Source: Ceratothoa steindachneri
Lineage: Eukaryota > Arthropoda > Malacostraca > Isopoda > Cymothoidae
Direction of reading: 5' to 3'
DNA: 64,000 nucleotides
NCBI GenBank assembly: GCA_963969495.1
Contig: OZ018327.1
Coordinates: 31,937,175-32,001,174 of the forward strand
Under the pieces are notes generated by a model, which made no database searches, was not told the origin of the DNA, and saw only the letters and a program-made list of their open reading frames with translations. A program made the translations under genes and the position numbers. Shown here piece after piece: positions 36,166-47,315 of the stretch (position 1 is its first letter; each line of letters begins with the position of its first letter).

Positions 36166-36545
36166 TTTTAGTCGCGGGCGACTCTATATATTACTGTGTC
36201 GGTCGGTCTCCGTTTTGGTAATAACATTGTAACTATTCGGCCGATTCTAACTAACGGAATTTGAAACCCTTATGTTGTTTTACATTCTCTTTCGAATGAT
36301 AGAATTGTCAAATTCCTCCTAAGGTTAGCCTGGGAATTATTTGGCAATAACTTTATAACTATTCGGCCGATTCTAACGAAATTTGAAACCCTTATGCTGT
36401 TTTACATTCTATTTCGAATGATATTATTGCAAAGGTCCTCCCAAGGTTAGTTCGGGAATTATTGAAAGTTTTTTAAGGTCGTAAGGCTCATAAATCAGAA
36501 TAAGTGAGAGCACGTGACTTTTGGTCTGCAGACCTTGTTTTAAAA
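36165..36545 (+). mobile_element. Family B element, copy 4
   Basis: Left end TTTTTAGTCGCGGGCGACTC, containing the perfect palindrome AGTCGCGGGCGACT (36170-36183); two internal units 126 bases apart (36233 and 36359); right end AGAGCACGTGACTTTTGG then the perfect 12-base palindrome GGTCTGCAGACC (36523-36534) and TTGTTTT. This copy shows the family ends most clearly. Confidence 0.85.
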
Positions 36546-36629
36546 CTTTCTCTCTCGCGTTTGTCTTTCCTTCCCTCCTACATTTAGCATTCCTTCGTTG
36601 GTCGACCGGAATATTTTGACTGAAATTCG

Positions 36630-36912
36630 GGAAGGTTAGGTTAAGTTTAAGCTAGGTTAAGTTTTGTTTAAGTTAAAATTATTAAGTTTAGATTAAGTTT
36701 AGGTTAAGTTTAAGTTTAGGTTAGGTTGGGTTAGGTTAAGGTTAATTTTATGTTAGATTAAGTTTAGGTAAGGTTACGTTTAGGTGATTAAGTTAGGTTA
36801 GGTTATGGTTAGATCAGGTTAGGTTATGGTTAGATTAGGTTTAGTTTAAACAAGTATAAGCTTACGTTAGTTTCAGCTTAGTTTAGGTTTTGTTAAGTTT
36901 AGGTTAGGCTAA
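36630..36912 (+). repeat. Degenerate TTAGG-type repeat
   Basis: About 280 bases of GGTTAGGTTA / GGTTAAGTTT variants. TTAGG is the canonical arthropod telomere repeat, so this may be an old interstitial telomere-like tract; simple expansion of a similar motif is the alternative. Confidence 0.6.
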
Positions 36913-38290
36913 ATAAACCAAACCGCAGCGTATATCTCCCATGTTATACTTTATTCCTCATTTTGCTTCTATACATATTTCCCTACAATACCTATGCTCC
37001 TCGGAACCTTTCTGTATTCCTCCATTCCAGCTATCTTTCCGATACCCAGCCCCTATAATGCCGCCCGCGACAATGTAATTAATGGAAGGAATTAGAAGTT
37101 GTCCGTCCGTGCCCAACAATCATACCCTGGGCATCTATTGTCCCACTTTGGGCCAACTTAGGACCAATTTTGGACCAATTTTAGTCTCTCCCAACCGACT
37201 GGGAGCGCGACCAGCGCCAAATACCCTGGTGTCAAAAAATGTAATTAATTTGGGCGGATTTAGAATCAACGGTGTTATAATAGAGATATAAAAGTATACA
37301 CCGAAGGCATACCAGGACAATGGGGTTTATTTTGGGGGAAGGGAAGGGGGGAGAGGATTATGCCTAGGATCATTAATTTCGAGGTCATTTAGACTGCCCA
37401 AATTTTACAGGTATTTCGAAGGATTGTAGAGTCGTGGGAGACGGAATCTTGATTCCAAGCTCTTCCGTCTTTAATGACATCGACGAAATATTCGAGGAGA
37501 AATGGAAGAATTCGGAGTGTTTGCGTGATTGTGTGAGGAAGCGTATTTATGTGTGTATGTGATAAAGCATTCTTGAATATAGTGGTGTGTGTATGTGTGT
37601 GCCATAGGGTATTTGATTGCAAATCACTTCTACCAAATAAACAAACACACACGCTCGTGAAAACACACCTACACGCCAACTTACGCGCACATAATAATAA
37701 AAAAATATATACACATTTACTTAGGGTAAAATATAATCGTACACGGCAATAAATAAATACGTACATACACATAACATACATGTAAACATAAATATATACA
37801 CTCCGAATCACACATCTGCGTACCCCACCCACACCCATAAAAGCATTGATAGAAACAGACACGTTGGGTCGTTCATGTACGTACATACGCGTACATGAGC
37901 GCCAAATGGAAAATACGGGGGTGAAATGAAATCATGTTTACATGTGAAAACCTTCATGACTGAATTGATTTAAATGGGGGACCAGAAGAGGGGGGGGGCA
38001 ACCTGAGCAGGAGTTAGTCCTGGTCTCTCACACGGGGATGGATCACTCTGAGGACACAATGCCCCCATGTAGGAAGTGCCCCCCCCCTTTATTTCTCTTC
38101 AACGAAGTGGAAGGACCCTTTGTATTTCTCACCCAGCTCCTACACCTCTCAGTCAGCGATGCCGACACGCTGATCCCGTGCTCCCAAACTCCGGAAGTCA
38201 CTGCCCCCCGTCGTTCTACATAGTCATACACACACACATACACACACATACACACCCATACATTCGATTAATTACACAAGAGTCAAAAAT
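36913..38290. other. Unassigned DNA
   Basis: AATGTAATTAAT occurs at 37074 and 37229, each followed by a similar GGATTTAGAA/GGAATTAGAA. 37535-37800 is GT/CA-biased, and 38040-38100 is GC-rich with a C-run. Frames up to 165 residues (37389-37886, minus) read simple sequence and have no recognisable domain. Confidence 0.4.
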
Positions 38291-38944
38291 TCAGACCCAA
38301 CTTGATAGATAAGAAGGTACATAGATAAGTTGGTAGGCTGGTAGATGGGGTAGGTAGATAGATAAGTAGCTAGGCTGGTAGATAGCTAACTAGGTAGGCT
38401 GGTAGATTGGGTAGGTAGATAACTAGGTAGGCTGGAATATGAGGTAGGTAGATATATCACTAAGTAGGCTGGTAGATGAGGTAGGTAGATAGATAGTTAG
38501 GCAGGCTGAGAGATGTGGTAGGTATATAGATGACTAAGTGGGCTGATAGATCTCGTATGTAGAGGGATAACTAGGTATGGTGGTAGATGGGGTAGATATA
38601 TAACTAAGTCTGCTGGTAGATCGGGTAGGTAGATAAATAACTAGGTAGGCTGGTAGATGGGATAGGTAGATAGATAGCTATGCAGGCTGATAAATTTGGT
38701 AGGTATATATATAACTAGGTGGTCTGGTAGATATGATAGGTAGATATATAACTAGGTAGGCTGGTAGATTCGGTATGTAGACAGATAACTACGTAGTCTG
38801 ATAAATGGGGTAGGTAGATTGATAACTAGGTAGGCTGATAGATGGGGTAGGTAGATACATAAGTAAAATATATGTAGGTAGGTTGATGGATGGGATAGGT
38901 AATTGTTAAGTAGATAGGTGAGTTGATAGATAAATAGATAGATA

Positions 38945-38946
<2 letters not shown>
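38291..38946 (+). repeat. GGTA/GATA-rich minisatellite
   Basis: Imperfect units of about 35-48 bases: AACTAGGTAGGCTGGTAGAT then GGGGTAGGTAGATAGAT. The last part (from 38851) is copied again at 39090, an offset of 239. Confidence 0.85.
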
Positions 38947-39032
<86 letters not shown>

Positions 39033-39183
39033 TAAGTAGGCTGATAATTAGAGGAGGTAGATAGATAGGTAAGCTGATAAATGGGGTAGGTAGATACATA
39101 AGTAAAATATATGTAGGTAGGTTGATGGATGAGATAGTTAATTGTTAAGTAGATAGGTAAGTTGATAGATAAATAGATAGATA

Positions 39184-39252
<69 letters not shown>
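38947..39252. repeat. Two (TA)n tracts in a 239-bp duplicated block
   Basis: (TA)n at 38947-39030 and 39187-39252. Each is preceded by the same ~95 bases ending AGATAGATAAACATATATA. The first is followed by GGTAAGTAGGCTGATAATTA. Confidence 0.9.
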
Positions 39253-39256
<4 letters not shown>

Positions 39257-39722
39257 AAAGCAACTGCAGGATCTGCGGGTCATAATACAACCACCACAGG
39301 GCTATGCCATTTTTATTTTCTGCCTTTCAAATAAAATTTGAAGACAGAAAGAAAGATGCAGAAACCTGGTGTAGCTGACTATGAATACATAGATTACAAG
39401 AAAATAAGAGTTGGACGCGAATGAGCAAATGAGACAAGAAACCGGAGGTTTTTAAAGGCAAGAGAGAGGGACATTAGAAGAATCCAGAATCAAAGGGATT
39501 CTTCTTGCCGGCAATCAGCAGACCCGGGTTCGAGTCCCGGCCAGGAATTCAGAATTTTTTTCCCCGGGCGTTATTTCTGTCTTCTCGGTAAAGGATCGCC
39601 TTCACTGTGCCGCCCTCTGCTCCCTTTGATTCTGGATTCTTCTAATGTCCCTCTCTCTTGCCCTTAAAAAACTTCGGTTTCTTGTCTCATTTGCTCATTC
39701 GCTTTCAATTCATATTCCTTTT

Positions 39723-39726
<4 letters not shown>
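39253..39726. mobile_element. Hairpin element inserted in a (TA)n tract
   Basis: Arms 39417-39498 and 39621-39702 are inverted copies of 82 bases with about three mismatches (GCGAATGAGCAAATGAGACA at the outer edge, CCAGAATCAAAGGGA at the inner). The 122-base loop holds a perfect tRNA T-arm-like stretch, CCGGGTTCGAGTCCCGG. Compared with the neighbouring uninterrupted (TA)n, the whole 474-base segment appears to have entered the second TA tract, which resumes at 39727 and runs into the expected GGTAAGTAGGCTGATAATTA. No coding capacity; type unknown (foldback or MITE-like). Confidence 0.7.
39505..39560 (+). other. tRNA T-arm-like motif
   Basis: CCCGGGTTCGAGTCCCGGCC forms a perfect five-pair T-stem with a TTCGAGT loop and fits the pol III B box. 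No matching A box or acceptor stem is seen upstream, so it is at most a tRNA-derived fragment. Confidence 0.4.
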
Positions 39727-39778
<52 letters not shown>

Positions 39779-39940
39779 TAAGTAGGCTGATAATTAAAAG
39801 AGGTAGATAGATAGGTAAGCAGATGGATAGGTAGGTAGGCTGAGAGATATATAGGGTAGGTAGATAGGTTCAAAAATAGATAATGAAGATAGATAGATAA
39901 ATAGGTAGATATAGAGATGTGCAGATAGGTAGATGTGTAA
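39727..39940 (+). repeat. (TA)n and resumed GGTA/GATA array
   Basis: (TA)n at 39727-39775, then units matching 39031 onward (GGTAAGTAGGCTGATAATTA), fading into GATA repeats. Confidence 0.85.
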
Positions 39941-40335
39941 AATCCATAAAAGTTGTCCGTGAGAAGAATTTTGACTTTTACCTATAACTATATTTCGTGT
40001 GACTTTCATTCTTTAGCGTTTTGATTTTATTTGTTGTGATGTTTTTTTTTGTTACTTTTTCCAATGCCTTCTTTTCCTGTGATTTTATTTCCTCTCTTCT
40101 TAACACTTTATTCTCCGTCACCTTTCTCTATGACTATACCCCCCCCTACATTTCTTCTGTGACTTTCTCGTTGTCATTTCTTTATTTGTTTAGTTCCCTT
40201 GACTTTTTCCTATGTCTATATTCCCTGACTTTTCTTTATCGAATTTTCAATATATATTTAGTCCCTGTGACTTTTCATTGGGCCAGTTTCGATTACTTAT
40301 TCCTTTGACTATAATGTAAACGTTCTTGTATCGTG
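39941..40335. other. Unassigned T-rich DNA
   Basis: Loose recurrences of TGTGACTTT and TTTCCTGTGA suggest a decayed minisatellite. A 95-residue frame at 40021-40308 is Phe/Leu/Ser-rich by composition and has no recognisable domain. Confidence 0.4.
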
Positions 40336-40339
40336 TAGG

Positions 40340-41310
40340 ACTCCCTCTATCTTGACGAGGTACAACAACTTGACGTTGTCTCGATTCTACAATTGGACGT
40401 AAGACGTCTGGAGAGGAGTTGACCTAAGCCGTCTCTATATCTGTGGGTTCCTTGATATTTGGAGGGACCCAGATCTTGGGTACGAATAGATCTGTCCACC
40501 ACGTCTCTTAAATGCTCGATTGGGTTGAGGCTGGGTGAATATGGTGGCCGCACCATTTGTCTAACTCTCCTGATATTTCTCGAACCAATTCTGGTTAACG
40601 CTGGCTTATCCTGGTGAAATATCCTATGGTTGTTCGGGAAAATTTAAGTCCATGATTAGATGTTACTTAAATGGTCAACTACCAGTGCCTTGTTGCGATC
40701 GCCGTCGATGACGTGTTTTCGCGGACCTCCAGATTCACACCAACTCACATAAACACACCTCACTCCAGTTTATAACCACCACCAAAATCTATGGTGCCTT
40801 GATGACAACTGTGGTCCCTGGCCAAATGGGTTCTGCATGACACCCGAACTTTACCATCAACCTGAACAAGTTGAACCGTGACTGATCGGACCAAGCTACA
40901 TGCATCCCCTCCTCCCGATCCAATTAGCGACGTCATGAAACCAAGGGCGGTGCTGTATCCGGTGTTGTGGTGTCAACAGGAGAACTCTCCTTGGTCTTGT
41001 TCCCCCTGGAAGGGAAAGAACGCTGCATTGGATGTGGATGCGATTTGAGCCAGAGGTGCTTCTCTGTCACCATGGGCGATTTTGGCCAGACGGCGCTGGT
41101 CACGATCATTTAGCGCCCGTGGTCGTCCACTGTGATGTCCACGGTGGGCCGTAATGCCTCCCGTGGTGTACTATCTGTATAGACGTCATACCGTAGATCG
41201 AATGATGTTAAATGTCCGCACAATTTCAGCAATAGAATGACCCATCTTTCTGACACCCACTATTATGTCCGTTCGCACTCGGACAATTTCACTTCGCCTT
41301 GCCATGAGCA
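40340..41310 (-). pseudogene. Tc1-like transposase relic, near full length
   Basis: On the minus strand from 41310 downward the reading order is complete. MGHSIAEIVRTFNIIRSTV is the first helix-turn-helix; HRGHHSGRPRALNDRDQRRL is the GRPR linker and second motif; HVAWSDQSRFNLF carries the first catalytic Asp; KFGCHAEPIWPGT follows; PPYSPSLNPIEHLRDVV is the SPDLNPIEHLWD signature next to the last catalytic residue. The QDNAPxH box is badly decayed, and several stops and frame shifts occur, so it is inactive. Length of about 970 bases matches a ~340-residue family member. A second, oppositely oriented fragment follows at 41.45 kb. Confidence 0.88.
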
Positions 41311-41449
41311 CCCTAGACCCCGTTCATACTGGAACACCAGAGATCAGATCACAACTTATACAGATCTGTGATTTTTCATAACGTCATGGTACTGTAGCAC
41401 TGCCCAGAATTACCTGGACATACTGATATCTTATGACTTTGTGCGTGTT

Positions 41450-41690
41450 TCTTCTGCAATAACGGACGGACTTCATCTAGTTGATGGAACTATGAATAGC
41501 CAAATGTGTAGCGAAATACTAGATAAACATTTAGTATCCTGAGCGCGATCACTAATGCTAGTATACGGTTAGACGCTCCAACAGGACAATGGCCCGAAGC
41601 ATAACACCGAGAGCAGCCAAAGAATTGTATCGTATAAGAAAAATCAGCGTTTTAGATTGGTCGGGCCAATCGTTGTTTTGGTGCCAATTT
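41450..41690 (+). pseudogene. Tc1-like transposase fragment
   Basis: Plus-strand frames read ITDGLHLVDGTMNSQMCSEI, DKHLVS, then after a frame change LQQDNGPKHNTESSQRIV and VLDWSGQS. These match the stretch from IDGTMNA to FQQDNDPKHTAK and VLDWPSQSPDLNP of Tc1 transposases. The signature after SQS is lost into the following GCCATT repeat. It differs from the minus-strand relic next door, so it is a separate insertion. Confidence 0.8.
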
Positions 41691-42120
41691 CAATGCCATT
41701 GTTTTAGGTGTTATTTAAACCACCATTGTTTTGGTGCGATTTACGCTGCCATTTAGGTAGAATTTTAACCGCCATTGATTTAGTGTCATTATTTTAGGTG
41801 TCATTTAAACCCCCATGGATTTTGGAGCGATTTACACTGCCATTTTAGGTGGAATTTTAACCAATATTGTTTGGGTGCCATTTTCAGTGCCATTGTTTAT
41901 GGCATTTTAAACACCAGCTTCGGTGCCATTTTCACTGCCATTGTTATTATTTTAATTGGCAGATTTAGAGCCATTTTCACTGCCATTGTTGTATGTGTCA
42001 TTTTAACCACCACCTTGTTGATTCCCCTTTCACTGCCATTGTGTTTATGTCATTTAACCGGCATTGTTTTGGTTGTTTTTCTTTTTGTGCCATTTTCACC
42101 GCGATTTCGCACCGTCTGAC
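41650..42120 (+). repeat. Degenerate GCCATT minisatellite
   Basis: Repeated GCCATTTTCACTGCCATTGT and TTTAGGTGTCATTTAAACCA blocks spaced about 45-60 bases, with a stray unit near 42296. Confidence 0.7.
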
Positions 42121-42354
42121 CCCTATCTCAGTGTTCATATAGAAAAATAGGATCCGAACGAGGGCCATATTGAAATCCGCTTTTGGTGTTCTTTTCCTCT
42201 CCTGTTTTGCTTTTGTCTGTCCTACACCCGCCCGCTAGAAATTGGGTGTTTTTGTGATCCCGAAAGATCTTTTCTCTTTCATTTAACCCTCCCCCCGCCA
42301 TTGTTGTTTTGGTGTTGTTGTTTTTTTGTCTGCTTTTCATTTGATTTCGTTCGG
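42121..42354. other. Unassigned DNA
   Basis: A 98-residue minus frame (42128-42424) shows no recognisable domain and runs into family D. Confidence 0.4.
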
Positions 42355-42560
42355 AAATTGACGAGGTTAATGAAATTCGCATAAAGATCAGACTGACAAG
42401 TTCTGGCAAGCCCGATGGCAGCAAGCAACGGTCCTAGAAGGTAGTGTAGAAAGAATGGTAATTACTCTTATGCCACTGACCATTGATAATAAGCTTTCCG
42501 TGGCCCAAGGGATAGCCAACCGTGAGGTGAATGTGGATTTGAAACCCCCTTGGGCGGGTT
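42355..42560 (+). repeat. Family D, copy 2
   Basis: GACGAGGTTAATGAAATTCG then CATAAAGATCAGACTGACAA, then CAAGCCCGATGGCA. Further along, GACCATTGATAATAAGCTTTC then CGTGGCCCAAGGGA matches the minus-strand copy at 62.1 kb (GACCATAGAATCTTTCGGAA then CCACAAGGGAG), which extends the family to about 180 bases. Confidence 0.65.
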
Positions 42561-43265
42561 TCATAGACGAGTGATGTATTGTGTGTGCGAAGGAAGGGGG
42601 TAGGTATTGTGATTGTGTGTTACTACGTGCATGGAGCTGTCAATCCGTTTGAGACTCGACGCACCGCCGATTGGCGGCAACTCCCTACGGACACCGATGT
42701 ATTTTGTGTCGGATCTCGACTGGAATTGAACCAGATTCTCTAAGCAAGTGAGGGCTCATCTTTCATAACACTCTTTACATCTCTCTCACTTTCTCCATCC
42801 AATCACGGAGTGAATCTAATCCCCTTTCCTAGCCCTGATTCTCTCCACGCCAAGACAAGACCACAACACATCACAAAAATTAAATCACTCCCTCAAGCGT
42901 TCCCCCAATACACCGCAACTACAGCTCCGCTATGAAGAGGTACAGTGATATACGTTGATATACAGTATCTAGAAATCTAGCTTTCTAGTCAGGTTTTCTA
43001 GCTCTATTCAAAGGACAAGAAAGGTATAGTTGATTTCGCGTTAAGCAGTGTATGGCCACGTGTGTGCACCTATTATTATGTATGCGTGTATATTTGTGTG
43101 TGTTCATGTGTGTGTGAGTCAGAAGGTGAATCTAAGCGTAAAATTAAAAATGTGGAAGACTGAATTTAAATGAGAAAAGATTTGGCGCTTTGCATCTCAC
43201 CGACTTCCGACATCGGTTAATCCGCGGCTTACACAAAAGCCCGCCTTCGTGGCTCACCTTTTCCC
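42561..43265. other. Unassigned DNA with a B-box-like motif
   Basis: GGTTCAATTCCAG on the minus strand at 42721-42733 fits the pol III B box (GGTTCAANTCC). No full cloverleaf. 42620-42720 is CpG-richer. 43050-43120 is GT-rich. Confidence 0.4.
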
Positions 43266-43267
43266 CA

Positions 43268-43269
<2 letters not shown>

Positions 43270-43328
<59 letters not shown>
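43270..43328. repeat. (GA)n microsatellite
   Basis: About 29 GA dinucleotides. Confidence 0.97.
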
Positions 43329-43330
<2 letters not shown>

Positions 43331-43539
43331 GAGATTGATTGTACAGACCGACCAACGGACACTTAAATGCTTGCAAGCGAGAGAGAGAGTTACAAGGCTG
43401 TTGGGAAACCTCTAATGCCTTACACCCCACTCGAAGAGATTTCCATGTTTGTGTACCCCTACCATACATAGGTGAGTCCCATTAACTTTGCACTTTTGTT
43501 CTAAAGCGATAGGGTAAGTATAATCATGTTTAACCTATT

Positions 43540-45895
43540 TTTTAAACATATCGATGTCTGTACTTTTCAGATGTTCAGGCAGTCGATTTCATGCCTTGAT
43601 TATCCGATACTAAAAGTATCGTGGAGCATCTTTTAGCTTCTAAATTCCATCCATTTCCATGTGTTGTATTTTCGTTAATAGATTTTTGTTTTCCTTTTCG
43701 CCATTGCCGTTTCAAATTCTACAGACAGAGATTAATTGCCCACGTAGTTTTCTTGTCCGCCAGCCTTTAGTCGCTTTTGTTTGATTGGTGGTATTAACTT
43801 CGTTGCCCCTGCACCTTCTACCATTAAGGAAGGTGAACCATACTTGCGTGCAGTATTCAAGGTGTGGTTATACTAGTGAGTTATATAAAGGATGATTTGT
43901 CGATTTTGGAATTGAAACTGCCGTTCGATATAACCCAATATTTTCATTGTTTTCTTCTCTGCTTTTAAACATTGCATCGAAGATTTCAAATCGCTTGCTA
44001 CAAGGATTCCTAGATCTTTCTTTGTTATGATCAACTTACAGTCAAGTAATGTGTATTGCTTTCTTTGATTTCTGTATACAGGGGGCGGCAGAACCGATTG
44101 AGCAGTTTTGAGGAGTCAATGCTCGGGGGGAGTAGGGGGGGGAGGGAGGTGTTCCCTTGCCGGTTTCCGAGGAATGGCTCGCTTCCCTGGGCAAAGCCCC
44201 CCAAGGATCCCCTCTGGAATGTACCCTCCAAATATGGCGTCCCGTCTCTATATACCCCCCTTACTTTTTTATAAGTCCTTAAAACTGCTCAATCGGTTCT
44301 GCCGCACCCTGTACTATATGCATCAATACACACTTATCTTCATTAAATGGTATCTGCCAGGTTTCGGACCATTTACTTTATTGCCCAGGTCCCCGTGAAG
44401 TTTCCCCATATCCTCAGAATTCGCCACCTTGCTTCCAAGTTTAGTATCGTCTGCGAATTTAGAGATGCTACAGTGAATTTCTGCATCTATGTCATTGATA
44501 TATGTATATAATAAACAAGAATGGCAAAACACTGAGCCCTATGGCACTTCACTGGCTCCTGGAAGCCAGTCTGAATCTGATCCATTAACAACTACAATTT
44601 GTTTCCGGTTTTATAGCAAGTCTTCTATCCATTCAGCTTATTTACCCAAAATTCCTACCGCCTCCACTTTTCGCATTAATCTCTTGTGGGGAACCTTATC
44701 AAAGTCCTTTCTAAATCCCATGAAAATAATTTCAACTACTTTGAGTAGATCATAGAAGGAAAATATATTGTGATAAATTTCTAAGGGGTTCGTTAAACAC
44801 GATCTGTTTCCTGAAGCAATCTTGTAATTCATTGATCAATTTCTGTTCTTCAAAGTGTTGGATTTTTCTGTCAGCAATTATTCACTCAAGTAGTTTCTGA
44901 TATTACATCGTTTCAATCTAAAGTAAATAAATTTAGTGTTTAATAAATGACGTTGTTTTTAAATATTTTTAATATGGTTTTACTTTGTTTTAACATATTT
45001 TCTTTTAATATGGTTTATTTTTTCTCTCTTTTTTTCTTTTCTTGCAGTATGTTTCCCTATGGGACCACCCTTGGTCTTGTAGGCTTGTCCTTTCCATTGG
45101 AAATTTCTGTATTTGTATAATAATAATAATAATAAGAGGCCTATAATTTCGGGGGGTTTTCCTCTGGCCTTTTTTAAATATTGATGTTACGTTTGCCATT
45201 TTCCAAGCATGTTATAACGTCCAACTTCCTGTTTCCTTGGTATTTAGCCAACCACCGCTTCAAGAATTGTTTGACTCATGTTTTAGATGGCAAATATAGT
45301 TACAAAATAATTATTTAATGCAGTTGCTATTTCTCAATCTTGAAATTTTAGGGCTCCTTTGACATCTTTAATCGGAATCAAGCTGTTTTTTTTTATGTTT
45401 TCTACTGCTGACGTGGGCAAAGAACTCTTTAGAGTAGCTTTGCATCGTAAAGAGACTGATTTCTTCATATACATTTTGCCTCTCGAATGAATGGCTTTCC
45501 TTTTCTGCCCCGGTTACAGAGCTGTGAGCGTTTGTCTGAGACGGTGTATTTAGTTAGCATTAACTTGAATTCTTTATTTCTACTTTTGATGGGTATTTTT
45601 TGTTAGTGAGCCAGTTCGGTGAAAGCTTTCAGTTGCCGTTGCTCATTATATATGGTACGGAATAGGGATTTGGTTGGCTCAAGTGTTATTTGTGTTTTGA
45701 ATAAACTCTACACTTGCTTAATATTGTCGCATTCAACGGGCCGAACTTCTGACATGTTGTGTCTGAAGACTGCGAAATCGGCATTTCTGAGGTCTATTTT
45801 TTCTATTTTTTTAATATTTCTTATTGCTCCTTGAATTTTGAGGTCAAATCTAATTAGGTTGTGATCACTCCCTCCTATTGGGGCATTAATATCTA
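43540..45895 (-). pseudogene. CR1/L2-like LINE ORF2 relic (endonuclease to 3' end)
   Basis: Minus-strand order from 45895: GGSDHNLIRFDLKIQG (end of the endonuclease); ANVTSIFKKGQRKTPRNYRP near 45190; FRKDFDKVPHKRLMRKVEAV near 44700; YINDIDAEIHCSISKFADDT near 44490, where FADD is the RT catalytic box; KKDLGILVASDLKSSMQCL and MKILGYIERQF near 44000; RRLADKKTTW and GNGWNLEAKRC near 43720. This is the CR1/jockey-group pattern through the RT and C-terminal part. Many stops and shifts occur; GVPQGS is lost, an (ATT)n run of about 19 bases interrupts RT near 45125, and a 233-bp MITE interrupts it at 44079-44311. It is inactive. Plus-strand frames here are antisense. Confidence 0.88.
44079..44311. 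mobile_element. 233-bp MITE with ~31-bp terminal inverted repeats, TA target site
   Basis: Left end CAGGGGGCGGCAGAACCGAT then TGAGCAGTTTT; right end is its complement, reading CAGGGTGCGGCAGAACCGAT then TGAGCAGTTTT on minus, one mismatch in 31 and a weaker match for about six more bases. TA lies immediately on both sides (44077-44078 and 44312-44313). TA duplication and long inverted repeats indicate a non-autonomous Tc1/mariner-superfamily element. The interior is GC-rich with G-runs and has no coding sense. It splits the LINE between FADDTKL (about 44430) and KKDLGIL (about 44015). Confidence 0.92.
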
Positions 45896-46430
45896 AATTG
45901 AGAGAGAGAGAGAGAGAGGGGGGGGGGTAAAGGGACAGGAAGCGCTAGGGAGAGTGACATATCTTTTGTACAGGCCGACCATGAAGCACTGAAATGAACA
46001 TAATAGCGTATAGGAGGAGCGGGAGGGAGGGGGTCACAAAAAATAGTAGTTCTCCCAAGAAATTGCTATTGACAGCTAATATATACAATTTATGTAAAGT
46101 CCTAACCGACATCTTGAATATAAGCCATGCAGAAACGAAGTCTAAAAATAAATCGCAGAATAAAACACAAAAAAAAATCTTACTCTTGGCTAAGAAAATT
46201 CTCAAAGGAAATTCCTATTTAATTTAAATCCAACAAAATATAAAAAAATGATTTTAAATCAGATACTAACCGACAACATCCTGACAACATAATTCATATG
46301 AGGGCCTAACAGAAATGTTAAAATCGAGAAGATTAATTTGGTTTCTAATACAATGAACAGCCAAAAAATAAAACCCTCGAGTTATTTATTAACAAAACAG
46401 GCAAAGATTGGTTACGCCGCATAAATTTAG
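45896..46430. other. Unassigned DNA
   Basis: (GA)n and a G-run at 45901-45927. The short frames at 45945-46227 on both strands have no recognisable domain. Confidence 0.45.
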
Positions 46431-47315
46431 TGTTTTTAATGTTTGCTCAAAATGAATTAAAGTGAGGTGTATTAGAAGTCGTTATTTGTAATGCTTACTC
46501 AAAATGGAGAAAGATTAGGTGTATTCGATGTCATCGTTCTTAATGTTTACTCAAAATGGAGAAAAATGAGGTGTATTCGAAGTCGTCTTTATTGTTAACT
46601 CAAAATGGAGAAAAGTGAGGTTTATTCGAAGTCATCGTTTTTAATGTTTACTAAAAAAATGAAGAAAAGTGACATGTAATTGAAGTCGTCGTTTTTAATG
46701 TTTACTTAAAATGGAGAAAGGTGAGGTGCATTCGAACTGGCGTTTTTAAAGTTTACTCAAAATAGAGAAAAATGAGCTGTATTGGAAGTCGTCGTTGTTA
46801 ATGTTCACTTAAAATGGAGTAAAATGAGGTGTATTCGGAGTTGTCGTTTGTAATGTTTACTCAAAATGGAAAAAAATGACAGGTATTCGAAGTCGGCAAT
46901 TTTAATGTTCACTCAAAATAGAGAAAAGTGAGGTATATTCGAAGTCGTCGTTTTTAATGTTTACTCCAAAATGGAGAAAAGTGACATGTAATTGAAGTCG
47001 TCGTTTTTAATGTTTACTCTAAATGGATAAAAATGAGTTCTATTCAAGGTCTTCGTTTTTAATGTTTACTCAAAATGGAGAAAAATTAGATGTATTCAAA
47101 GTCGCTTTTTTAATGTTCACACAAAATAGAGAAAAGTGAGTTTTATTCGAAGTCGTCGTTTTTAATGTTTACTCAAAATGGAAAAAAATGTGGTGTATTC
47201 GAAGTCATCGTTTTTAATGTTCACTTAAAATCGAGAAAAATGAGGTGTATTCGAAGTCGGCGTTTGTAATGTTTACTCAAAATTGAGATAAGTGAGGTGT
47301 ATTAAAAGTCATTTA
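46431..47315 (+). repeat. 52-bp minisatellite, about 17 copies
   Basis: Unit GTCGTCGTTTTTAATGTTTA, CTCAAAATGGAGAAAA, GTGAGGTGTATTCGAA, with substitutions and small deletions in most units. Frames are broken. Confidence 0.9.

Noticed and set aside
37389..37886. 165-residue minus frame with Cys/Val/Tyr-rich stretches as a membrane protein
   Set aside because: The composition comes from GT/TA-biased simple sequence; no domain was recognised, and no splice signals were seen around it.
44031..44398. Small frames at 44031-44231 (minus) and 44056-44398 (plus)
   Set aside because: They read through the MITE and its inverted ends, which explain the sequence.
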